A stretch of DNA of 64,000 bases from Bacillota bacterium. Its GTDB lineage: Bacteria > Bacillota > Dethiobacteria > Dethiobacterales > Dethiobacteraceae. The stretch is from contig JAAYSO010000035.1 of assembly GCA_012523945.1 (NCBI GenBank), positions 1 through 64,000 on the forward strand, given 5' to 3'. Positions 34,405-41,994 of the stretch are shown here, one piece after another (the first letter of the stretch is position 1; each line of letters begins with the position of its first letter). Both the position numbers and the translations under genes were made by a program. Below the pieces are notes generated by a model that made no database searches, was not told the origin of the DNA, and saw only the letters and a list, made by a program, of their open reading frames with translations.

Positions 34405-35619
34405 TTGCAGACTACGCCCAGAGGAAACCGCCTGCATATAGCCTTATTCGGCCGTCGTAATGTTGGCAAATCCAGTATTATTAATGCCATCACCGGTCAG
34501 GACATTGCCCTGGTTTCACCTGTTCCCGGTACAACTACCGATCCGGTTTTTAAAGCCATGGAAATACCGCCCTTGGGGCCTGTTGTTTTAATTGATACAG
34601 CCGGTTTGGATGATGAGGGCAGTCTGGGGGAATTGCGCGTTAAGCGTTCACGCAGGGTTTTGCAGCAAGCGGACATGGTATTGCTGGTGTTGGAAGCCGG
34701 CAGTGCCTTGACTGCACAGGAACGGGAGCTGCTTGAGCTTTGTCAGGAAAAAAAGCTGCCTGTGGTGGCAGCAGTCAATAAGATTGATAAACAAAATTTT
34801 CTTTTCACCTTGGAAAACCAATTAAAAGAACTGGATATTATTGCTGTTCCCGTTAGCGCCTTGACGGGAGCAGGGATTACCGCTCTAAAAATTGCTTTAA
34901 TCCGCTCGGCACCCAAAGCCTGGGATGACCGGCCCTTGGCGGGAGATTTGCTGGAACCCGGTGATACGGCTGTTCTGGTTGTGACCATTGATGCGGCGGC
35001 ACCGAAAGGGCGGCTAATCCTGCCGCAGGTTCAAACTTTGCGGGATCTTTTAGATCATGATGCCATAGCCATAGTTTGCAAAGAAAATAAAGTAAAAGAA
35101 GCTGTCCACGGGCAAGACGTTAAAATAGTCATTACTGATTCGCAAGTTTTTGCCCAGGTGGAGGCACAAACACCGCCTGATGTGCTTTTAACTTCATTTT
35201 CTATTCTTTTTGCCAGGCAAAAAGGCGATTTATTAACTTTGGCAGCCGGCGCACAAGCCATCGATAATTTGCGACCCGGCGACAAAGTTTTAGTTGCGGA
35301 AGCTTGTACTCATCACCGTGTTGAGGACGATATAGGGCGTGTAAAACTGCCGCGCTTATTGCAGCAGAGGGTAGGGGGCAAACTGCAATTTTCTTTCTCA
35401 AGCGGTACAACTTTTCCTGAAGATCTACCTGCATATAACCTGATTTTACATTGTGGCGGTTGTATGATTAACAGGCGAGCCATGTTGGCTCGCATTGCCC
35501 AGGCGAAAGAAGCAGGCGTTCCCATTGTTAATTATGGTGTTGCCATAGCCCATCTGCTGGGAATTCTGCCGCGCGCTCTGTCTCCCTTTCCTGAGATTGG
35601 ACGGAAGCTATTTCCATAA
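34405..35619 (+). CDS. hydF: [FeFe]-hydrogenase maturation GTPase HydF
   Basis: Scaffold GTPase that carries the 2Fe precursor and passes it to apo-HydA. The 404-aa protein has GRRNVGKSSI, the G3 DTAGLDD and the G4 NKID. Its C-terminal cluster domain carries CTHHRVEDDIGR and LHCGGCMINRR, which supply the 4Fe-4S ligands. I prefer the TTG at 34405, eight bases from AAGGAG; a GTG at 34396 overlaps that site. It lies 15 bases after hydE. Confidence 0.96.
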   Translation: MQTTPRGNRLHIALFGRRNVGKSSIINAITGQDIALVSPVPGTTTDPVFKAMEIPPLGPVVLIDTAGLDDEGSLGELRVKRSRRVLQQADMVLLVLEAGSALTAQERELLELCQEKKLPVVAAVNKIDKQNFLFTLENQLKELDIIAVPVSALTGAGITALKIALIRSAPKAWDDRPLAGDLLEPGDTAVLVVTIDAAAPKGRLILPQVQTLRDLLDHDAIAIVCKENKVKEAVHGQDVKIVITDSQVFAQVEAQTPPDVLLTSFSILFARQKGDLLTLAAGAQAIDNLRPGDKVLVAEACTHHRVEDDIGRVKLPRLLQQRVGGKLQFSFSSGTTFPEDLPAYNLILHCGGCMINRRAMLARIAQAKEAGVPIVNYGVAIAHLLGILPRALSPFPEIGRKLFP

Positions 35620-35645
35620 ATTTATAAAGAAAGGTCGAGGTAAAA

Positions 35646-37076
35646 ATGAAAACAATAAGCCAAAGAGCAAAGGAGTGGGAAGCAGCCGATTTTATTAAGG
35701 AAGAAAAAATCGTAGCACTGCTTGCAGCTGCAAAAAACGTTTCCAGAGATGAAACGGCAAACATTGTTGACAAAGCCAGGCAGGCAAAAGGCTTAACGCT
35801 TGCGGAGACGGCAGCATTACTGCAGGTGACCGATCCGGAATTGTTAGCCGGCATCTTTGCTGCCGCCAAAGAGGTTAAAGAGCGTATCTATGGCCGTCGC
35901 GTCGTGCTTTTTGCTCCGCTTTATGTAAGTGACTATTGTATTAATAACTGTCGCTACTGCGGTTATCAGAAAAATAATAAATTTAAACGGCGGAAGCTCA
36001 CCCGGGACGAATTAATCGATGAAGTGAAACTTTTGGAGAGCATGGGGCATAAACGTCTGGCTTTGGAAACGGGCGAGCATCCTGCCGAATGTCCTATAGA
36101 ATATGTACTGGACTGCATCGATACCATTTACGGCATTAAATTTGAAAACGGCAGTATCAGGCGCATAAATGTCAATATCGCCGCCACCATTATTGATGAT
36201 TACCGCCGTCTTAAAGCGGCAGAGATAGGCACATATATTTTGTTCCAGGAAACATACCACCGGGAAACATATATAAAAATGCATCCTGAAGGGCCAAAAG
36301 CAGATTATGACTGGCATACGACGGCACACGACCGGGCTATGTTGGGTGGCATTGATGATGTCGGTTTAGGTGTTCTCTTTGGCCTCTATGATTATAAGTT
36401 TGAAGTCCTGGCTCTGTTGCAACATGCAGGACACCTGGAAGAACGTTTTGGGGTAGGACCGCACACTATTTCTGTCCCCCGGTTGCGCCCGGCCCAGGGA
36501 GTGGATTTGTCCACTTATCCTTATTTAGTCAGTGATGAGGATTTTGCCAAAATAGTAGCCATCCTGCGTCTGGCCGTGCCTTACACCGGTTTAATTCTTT
36601 CTACCCGGGAGACGCCCGGTTTTCGTGACCGGCTTATGGATTACGGCATCTCGCAAGTTTCTGCCGCCAGTTCTACCGGCGTGGGAGGCTATATGGAAAA
36701 GCAAAAAAGTTCAACTGCAGAAGAACCTTCCATGCAATTTGCCGTGGAAGATACGCGTAGCATGGATGAAGTCATGACCAGTATTTGTGCTTCAGGTTAT
36801 CTGCCCAGCTTTTGCACTGCCTGTTACCGTCAAGGTCGCACGGGAGATCGTTTCATGCCCCTGGCAAAAACGGGGCAAATCCAAAATGTATGTCAACCTA
36901 ATGCCATCTTAACATTTAAAGAATATTTAATAGATTATGCTTCACCTGAAATGCGCCAGTTGGGGGAAAAAGTAATTTCCGAGCACCTGCAGCAGATTGC
37001 AGACCCTAAAATCCTGGCTCTGACTAAAGAGCGACTTCAGGAAATAGAACTGGGTGAACGTGATTTATATTTTTAA
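35646..37076 (+). CDS. hydG: [FeFe]-hydrogenase maturase HydG (tyrosine lyase)
   Basis: Radical SAM enzyme that cleaves tyrosine to p-cresol and dehydroglycine, giving CO and cyanide for the H-cluster. The 476-aa protein has CINNCRYCGYQ near residue 98 and the C-terminal auxiliary cluster motif CTACYRQGRTGDRFM. SAM- and substrate-binding segments (ETGEHP, FQETYHRETY) are intact. It follows hydF by 26 bases with AAAGG upstream. All three maturases are therefore adjacent. Confidence 0.97.
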   Translation: MKTISQRAKEWEAADFIKEEKIVALLAAAKNVSRDETANIVDKARQAKGLTLAETAALLQVTDPELLAGIFAAAKEVKERIYGRRVVLFAPLYVSDYCINNCRYCGYQKNNKFKRRKLTRDELIDEVKLLESMGHKRLALETGEHPAECPIEYVLDCIDTIYGIKFENGSIRRINVNIAATIIDDYRRLKAAEIGTYILFQETYHRETYIKMHPEGPKADYDWHTTAHDRAMLGGIDDVGLGVLFGLYDYKFEVLALLQHAGHLEERFGVGPHTISVPRLRPAQGVDLSTYPYLVSDEDFAKIVAILRLAVPYTGLILSTRETPGFRDRLMDYGISQVSAASSTGVGGYMEKQKSSTAEEPSMQFAVEDTRSMDEVMTSICASGYLPSFCTACYRQGRTGDRFMPLAKTGQIQNVCQPNAILTFKEYLIDYASPEMRQLGEKVISEHLQQIADPKILALTKERLQEIELGERDLYF

Positions 37077-37208
37077 TCAGTGATACTTCAGTACCGGGAA
37101 GATAGTTCAGATAAAAACACAATTAAAAAACGTTTTACTGTTAATAGTTAAAGTTTTTTGTAAATTTTAAATATTTATCTTTTCAGGTCAGCATAAGGAG
37201 CTGTATAA

Positions 37209-37562
37209 ATGAAAGTCAGAAAAATTGCGCAAATTTTAGAAGCCAGGATTGAGGTAGAAGGTAGCAGTTTAGATCTGGAAATAGAGGCTGTTTGTGGAGC
37301 CGATCTTATGAGTGATGTAATGGCTTTTGCAAAAGACCATGTACTTTTGCTGACAGGCCTCGTCAGTCCACAGGTGATCAGAACTGCAGAAATGCTGGAT
37401 ATTAAAGCAGTAGTTTTAGTGAGGGGGAAAAAACCGGATACAAATATGCTCAGAATGGCAGAGGAAAAAGGAATCACACTCCTTTCCACTAAAGAATCCA
37501 TGTTTACTGCCTGTGGCAAGCTGTATTGCATGGGGCTTACAAAAAGGGGTATTCGGGATTGA
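37209..37562 (+). CDS. DRTGG-domain protein (first copy)
   Basis: Protein of 117 aa resembling the DRTGG domain found in some phosphotransacetylases and beside hydrogenase genes. It has MKVRKIAQIL, AVCGADLMSDVMAFAKDHVLLLTG and EEKGITLLSTKESMF. The function is unknown; ligand sensing is often suggested. AAGGAG precedes the ATG, and its stop codon overlaps the TTG start of the ATPase gene. It opens what looks like a regulatory module inserted between hydG and the structural genes. Confidence 0.8.
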   Translation: MKVRKIAQILEARIEVEGSSLDLEIEAVCGADLMSDVMAFAKDHVLLLTGLVSPQVIRTAEMLDIKAVVLVRGKKPDTNMLRMAEEKGITLLSTKESMFTACGKLYCMGLTKRGIRD

Positions 37563-37981
37563 GTAAATCTATTCAACTTCATTTTGAACTGCCGGGCAAT
37601 GATCTTAACCTGGCGGGTGAAGCTTCCAGCAAAGTAAAAAAAACATTAAACCAGCTGGGCCTGAAACCGGCAGTGGTGAAAAAGACTGCGGTTGCCATGT
37701 ATGAAGCCGAGATTAATGCCATTATTCATGCCGGTGGCGGTACGCTGACGGCAACCATTGATCAGGAAAGTATTGTTGTTGTTGTTCGTGATCAGGGACC
37801 GGGCATAGCCGATTTGGAGTTGGCTATGCAGGAAGGGTATTCGACTGCGTCTGAGAAAATCAGAAAAATGGGTTTTGGCGCCGGGATGGGATTACCCAAT
37901 ATGAAAAGGCATGCGGATCTATTGGAAATAGAGTCGGCGGTGGGGCAAGGGACACTGGTAACCATTACAGTATTTTTGTGA
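37559..37981 (+). CDS. Anti-sigma-factor-type ATPase (RsbW/SpoIIAB-like)
   Basis: GHKL-fold ATP-binding protein of 140 aa. The N box (MYEAEINAIIHA), G1 box (RDQGPGIADLELAMQ) and G2 box (GFGAGMGLPNMKRHAD) are present. No sensor or phosphoacceptor domain is present, so it resembles anti-sigma serine kinases. Target unknown; no partner sigma factor or antagonist is adjacent. The TTG start overlaps the stop of the DRTGG gene by three bases, indicating coupling. Confidence 0.85.
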   Translation: MSKSIQLHFELPGNDLNLAGEASSKVKKTLNQLGLKPAVVKKTAVAMYEAEINAIIHAGGGTLTATIDQESIVVVVRDQGPGIADLELAMQEGYSTASEKIRKMGFGAGMGLPNMKRHADLLEIESAVGQGTLVTITVFL

Positions 37982-38026
37982 TGCCGTTTTGCTTTGAGGG
38001 ACAATGTAGAGAAAGTGGTGCTGGAA

Positions 38027-39367
38027 GTGAAAAAGTATTTTCATTCCGTGACGCTGGATGAAGAAAAATGCCGTGGCTGTACAAATTGTATTAAAAAATG
38101 TCCCACGGAAGCAATTCGCGTCCGGAAAAGTAAAGCCCGTATCATAGAAGAACGCTGTATTGACTGCGGGGAATGTTTACGCGTCTGCCCATACCATGCC
38201 AAAAAGGCCATTACTGATGATTTTGCCAAACTAAGTGAATACCGTTACAAAATTGCTTTGCCTGCACCGTCATTTTACGGCCAATTTAAAACCACTTATT
38301 CCCGTAGCGATATTTTAGCAGCACTTTTAAAAATCGGTTTTGATGAAGTCTACGAAGTGGCCAGAGGAGCGGAAATTGTCACGGAAGCAACAAAAAAATT
38401 ATTGCAGTTGGAAAAACTAAAAAAACCGGTAATTTCCTCCGCCTGTCCGGCTGTAGTGCGCCTGATTCAGGTGCGTTTTCCCAGTCTCATTGACAATTTA
38501 TTAAAACTGGAGTCACCCATGGAAGTGGCGGCTGCCATTTCCAGAAAAAAGGCGGCAGAGACCTATAAGCTTAATGCCAGTGAAATAGGAGTGTTTTTTA
38601 TCTCTCCCTGTGCGGCAAAAGTAACCAGTGTCAAGGCTCCTTATGAAAAAGAAAAATCTAATGTTGACGGCGTACTGTCCATGCAAGACGTTTATCTGAA
38701 AGTGGTTGCTGTTATTGAGAAAAATATGGGATCGGAAGCACTGGAACAGGCAGGTTATGCAGGTATCCGCTGGGCCGGTTCCGGCGGGGAAGGCCTGGCT
38801 TTGGGTACAGAACAGTTTTTGGCCGTGGACGGGATCCAAAATGTTCTAACTATTTTGGAAGAGATTGAAAACGGCCAGCTTGAAGAGGTGGAATTTGTTG
38901 AAGCACTTGCCTGTTACGGCGGTTGTTTAGGCGGACCGCTGACGGTGCAAAATGCTTTTGTAGCCAAAACAAGACTGAAAAAACATATTGATAAAGCTAA
39001 AAATAAAGCTGTGGCCGTCACTGTGCCCAGGCATGACGAATTAATGTGGACATTGGATATTGAACACCGACCGGTGATGAAACTGGATGATGATCTGGAC
39101 AAGGCCATGAAAAAGCTGGAAGAATTAGAGGAAATCAATGAAAAACTGCCGGGGCTGGACTGCGGTGCCTGTGGTGCCCCCAGTTGCAGAGCTTTGGCAG
39201 AGGATATAGTACGGGGAATTGCCAATGAAACAGATTGTGTCTTCCTTTTACGTGAAAAAGTGCGTGCTCTAGCTATGGAAATGATGGAGCTGGAAGCAAA
39301 AATGCCACCGGTTCTGGATAAAGGGCAAACAAACGGCAAAGGAGAGAACGGGACAAGGAGGGGATGA
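38027..39367 (+). CDS. HfsB-like [FeFe]-hydrogenase relative (putative sensor)
   Basis: Iron-sulfur protein of about 446 aa. Two N-terminal ferredoxin motifs (CRGCTNCIKKCP, CIDCGECLRVCP) precede a hydrogenase-like domain with SSACP, SPCAAK and LACYGGC in place of the usual TSCCPGW, MPCTAKK and MACPGGC. A C-terminal CGACGAPSC Fe-S domain follows. This layout is that of group C/D-type, probably sensory, hydrogenase relatives; no PAS domain is attached. Start uncertain: the GTG at 38027 has GGTG upstream, and a TTG at 37994 is also in frame. Confidence 0.82.
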   Translation: MKKYFHSVTLDEEKCRGCTNCIKKCPTEAIRVRKSKARIIEERCIDCGECLRVCPYHAKKAITDDFAKLSEYRYKIALPAPSFYGQFKTTYSRSDILAALLKIGFDEVYEVARGAEIVTEATKKLLQLEKLKKPVISSACPAVVRLIQVRFPSLIDNLLKLESPMEVAAAISRKKAAETYKLNASEIGVFFISPCAAKVTSVKAPYEKEKSNVDGVLSMQDVYLKVVAVIEKNMGSEALEQAGYAGIRWAGSGGEGLALGTEQFLAVDGIQNVLTILEEIENGQLEEVEFVEALACYGGCLGGPLTVQNAFVAKTRLKKHIDKAKNKAVAVTVPRHDELMWTLDIEHRPVMKLDDDLDKAMKKLEELEEINEKLPGLDCGACGAPSCRALAEDIVRGIANETDCVFLLREKVRALAMEMMELEAKMPPVLDKGQTNGKGENGTRRG

Positions 39368-39368
39368 G

Positions 39369-39698
39369 ATGACGGTAACAGAACTGGCGGCAAAACTCAA
39401 TTTGCGCATTTTAACTCAAACCGGAGCCACAAAAAAAGTAACAGGCGTGTATAGCGGTGATTTGTTAAGCTGGGTAATGTCACATGCGAAAAAAAATGAT
39501 GCCTGGGTGACTGTACATACCCATGTCAATATTGTGGCCGTGGCAGTACTGGCAGAACTGGCTTGTATCATAATACCGGAAGGTATTGAAGTGGAAGCTG
39601 CAACGCTGGCTAAAGCGGAAGAAGAAGGTATCGCTCTGCTCGGAGCAGATGCAGATGCGGCTGAACTCTGCTGGAGAATTTATGAAGTACTACATTGA
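39369..39698 (+). CDS. DRTGG-domain protein (second copy)
   Basis: Protein of 109 aa, the second DRTGG protein of the locus. It has VYSGDLLSWVMSHAKKNDAW, VHTHVNIVAVAVLAEL and EEEGIALLG. This copy keeps the aromatic and THVN features of hydrogenase-linked DRTGG proteins better than the first copy. AAGGAGGGGATGAG precedes the ATG, which is one base after the previous stop. Its last 17 bases overlap the PHP gene. Confidence 0.82.
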   Translation: MTVTELAAKLNLRILTQTGATKKVTGVYSGDLLSWVMSHAKKNDAWVTVHTHVNIVAVAVLAELACIIIPEGIEVEAATLAKAEEEGIALLGADADAAELCWRIYEVLH

Positions 39699-40395
39699 CC
39701 TGCACATTCATTCCGCTTTGTCACCGTGTGCCGACGATGAGATGACACCCAATAATATTGTCAATATGGCAGCCTTAAAAGGACTGGACATTATTGCCGT
39801 TACCGATCATAACTCCATAGGTAATAGTGAGGCTGTAATTCATTGCGGTAAGTCTGCAGGTATACTTGTCGTCCCCGGCATGGAACTGGAAACCTTGGAA
39901 GAAGTCCATCTTGTCTGCCTTCTGCCGGATCTAAAACAAGCACAGCTTTTGCAAACATATGTGTATGAAGCCTTGCCGCAGCGAAAAAACCAGGAAGAGC
40001 TTTTTGGCAAACAGCTTTTGTTTAACGCAGAGGATAAAATTAAAGGCTCTGAATCACGGTTACTCCTTACTGCTGCGCAAATAAGTTTACAGGAAGCTGT
40101 GCATTTAGTCCAGGAATTAGGCGGTGCCACCATTCCTGCCCATATTGACAGGCGCGCAAACAGTATTTTGACGAATTTAGGCTTTATACCACAAGATTTA
40201 GATTTTCATTACCTGGAGTTGTCGGCATCTTGCCGTACAAGTGAGTTCCTGGCCCTACATCCACAATTGCAGGCCTACCGGTTTATACAATCGTCGGATG
40301 CTCACCGGCTGGAAGCTATGGTCAAAGAAACCGGTTCCATCGAGCTGCAGGAAAGAAGCATTCCCTGTTTACTAAACAAGCTCAACGGAGGGTAA
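39682..40395 (+). CDS. PHP-domain phosphoesterase
   Basis: Predicted metal-dependent phosphoesterase of 237 aa. The PHP motifs are DLHIHSALSPC, VTDHNS, GMELET, PAHIDR and SSDAH, so the trinuclear metal site is intact. It may hydrolyse a nucleotide or protein phosphate; no substrate is evident. Start ATG at 39682 follows TGGAG and lies within the DRTGG gene. Genes of this kind accompany bifurcating hydrogenases in other Clostridia, which suggests a role in signal turn-over. Confidence 0.87.
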   Translation: MKYYIDLHIHSALSPCADDEMTPNNIVNMAALKGLDIIAVTDHNSIGNSEAVIHCGKSAGILVVPGMELETLEEVHLVCLLPDLKQAQLLQTYVYEALPQRKNQEELFGKQLLFNAEDKIKGSESRLLLTAAQISLQEAVHLVQELGGATIPAHIDRRANSILTNLGFIPQDLDFHYLELSASCRTSEFLALHPQLQAYRFIQSSDAHRLEAMVKETGSIELQERSIPCLLNKLNGG

Positions 40396-40458
40396 ATGAT
40401 ATTTCTTGTCGGAGCAAAACTATGAAGATTGATGGCAATAGGTTTTGGCACAGCTGTT

Positions 40459-40478
40459 TATGTGAAAAAGTTAACATA
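40459..40478. promoter_or_regulatory. Rex-like operator upstream of hydC
   Basis: TATGTGAAAAAGTTAACATA is an inverted repeat with a four-base centre, the layout of Rex sites (TTGTTAA-N4-TTAACAA), with three mismatches. It lies 21 bases before the start codon, close enough to block initiation. Confidence 0.5.
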
Positions 40479-40498
40479 TATGTTTAGGAGGGATTCTA

Positions 40499-40990
40499 GT
40501 GAGTAGTACATGTAGTTGCAGTAAAGAATTTGTGGACGAAAGGGAAGAAAGATTGACAGAGGTGATTGAAAAGTATCGGGGAGTAAGGGGAGCATTAATT
40601 CCGGTACTGCATGAAGCCCAGGAGATCTATGGTTATTTGCCCTTTCATGTGCAAAAAAGGATTTCTGAGGAAATGCAGATTCCTATGGGGGAAATTTATG
40701 GTGTTATTACTTTTTACACACAATTTTCCCTGGAGCCAAAAGGGGAGTATCAGATTCAAGTCTGCCTGGGAACGGCTTGCTATGTGAAAGGCGCCAACCT
40801 AATCCTGGAAAAATTTAAAGAAAAACTGGGGATAGATGTTGGCGGCTGTACTGAAGACGGTAAGTTTTCCTTACAGGCATGCCGTTGTGTCGGTGCTTGT
40901 GGGCTGGCCCCGGTGGTAATGATTAATGAAGATGTATATGGCGGACTGAAGCCCAGTGAAGTAGAGAAAATATTGAAAAAATACCAATAA
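40499..40990 (+). CDS. hydC: Bifurcating hydrogenase NuoE-like subunit (HydC/HymA)
   Basis: 2Fe-2S subunit of the NAD- and ferredoxin-linked [FeFe]-hydrogenase. The 163-aa protein has the thioredoxin-like NuoE fold with cysteines in QVCLGTACYVKGA and QACRCVGACGLAPV. It likely passes electrons to the flavin subunit HydB. The GTG start has AGGAGG seven bases upstream, and a Rex-like palindrome lies just before it. Confidence 0.94.
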   Translation: MSSTCSCSKEFVDEREERLTEVIEKYRGVRGALIPVLHEAQEIYGYLPFHVQKRISEEMQIPMGEIYGVITFYTQFSLEPKGEYQIQVCLGTACYVKGANLILEKFKEKLGIDVGGCTEDGKFSLQACRCVGACGLAPVVMINEDVYGGLKPSEVEKILKKYQ

Positions 40991-41018
40991 GATCATTTTG
41001 TTAATGGGCGTGAGGTTG

Positions 41019-41585
41019 ATGCGGGATATTTCTTTACATTTGCTCGACATCCTACAAAACTCGATAAGTGCCAAAGCAACTGAAATTACTGTACACATTG
41101 GTGCAATCCCTTCGCAAGATTTGCTCTACTTAAAAGTAACAGACAATGGTGTTGGTATGGAAAAGGAGCTGTTGCGACGCGTAGTCGATCCTTTTGTCAC
41201 CACAAGAAAAACGCGCCCCATAGGCCTGGGGCTACCTTTATTAAAAGAAGCAGCCAAACGTTCCGGCGGTGATTTGGTAATTACATCCAGCAAAGGACGT
41301 GGCACCAAGGTTAAAGCTACTTTTGGGCTTACCCATATCGACCGGCCGCCCCTGGGCAATATTGCCGACACCGTTGTAGTTGTAGTAACAGCTCATCCGG
41401 ACCTGGAACTAGAAGTTAGTTTTTCCAACCAGACGGCTTCTCAAAAACTAAAATTGGCGGAGATTCGCAAACACCTGGGAAATGTTCCGCTTAATGAAGC
41501 AGAAGTATTAAACTGGATTAAGGACTATCTCAAACAAAGCCAAAAAGCAATCTTTGGAGGTGTATTGGATGAAGTCAATTGCTGA
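41019..41585 (+). CDS. GHKL ATPase of the hydrogenase locus
   Basis: ATP-binding protein of 188 aa. It starts MRDISLHLLDILQNSISA (N box) and has TDNGVGM, PFVTTRKTRPIGLGLPLLKE and a C-terminal extension of about 70 residues that looks like a small sensor domain. No histidine phosphoacceptor is seen. It corresponds to the HydD-type gene found with bifurcating hydrogenases; its job is unproven. GTGAGG lies just before the ATG at 41019. It overlaps the following gene by 17 bases. Confidence 0.85.
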   Translation: MRDISLHLLDILQNSISAKATEITVHIGAIPSQDLLYLKVTDNGVGMEKELLRRVVDPFVTTRKTRPIGLGLPLLKEAAKRSGGDLVITSSKGRGTKVKATFGLTHIDRPPLGNIADTVVVVVTAHPDLELEVSFSNQTASQKLKLAEIRKHLGNVPLNEAEVLNWIKDYLKQSQKAIFGGVLDEVNC

Positions 41586-41943
41586 GCTGGAAGAGATCAG
41601 AAAGAGAACATTAGAAGAAATCGGCCTGCGCAAGAATAAAAACAGTTTCAGAATTGTGGTCGGCATGGCCACTTGTGGTATTGCCGCCGGAGCCAGGCCG
41701 GTAATGCAGGCTTTTGTGGAAGAATTAAAAAAGCGTAATCTTCATGATGTGCAAGTGACCATGACAGGCTGCATCGGTGTCTGTCGTCTGGAACCCATTG
41801 TGGAAGTAATCAGCCCGGACGGTAGTAAAGTAACTTATGTGGAAATGAATCCGGAAAAGGCAGTACGCGTAGTTGCGGAACATATTGTCAACGGCAGAGT
41901 TTGCCGGGACTTAACTATTGGCGAGGCTGAAGGAGTAAAATAA
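41569..41943 (+). CDS. Thioredoxin-like 2Fe-2S ferredoxin
   Basis: Small electron carrier or hydrogenase subunit of 124 aa. Cysteines in MATCGIAAGA and TGCIGVCRLEP are spaced as in thioredoxin-like 2Fe-2S proteins, and FVEELKKRN gives the helix between them. It is encoded between the ATPase and NuoF-like genes, the usual place in Clostridial hyd operons. The ATG at 41569 follows GGAGG. Confidence 0.88.
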   Translation: MKSIAELEEIRKRTLEEIGLRKNKNSFRIVVGMATCGIAAGARPVMQAFVEELKKRNLHDVQVTMTGCIGVCRLEPIVEVISPDGSKVTYVEMNPEKAVRVVAEHIVNGRVCRDLTIGEAEGVK

Positions 41944-41994
41944 TCTGAATTTTCCCATCAGTAGATAAATTTTTAAAACCGGGAGGTTTTATTG

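Noticed and set aside
38914-39393. Open frame of 159 codons antisense to the HfsB-like gene
   Set aside because: Low-complexity Ser-rich product without domain or ribosome binding site; a shadow of the real gene.
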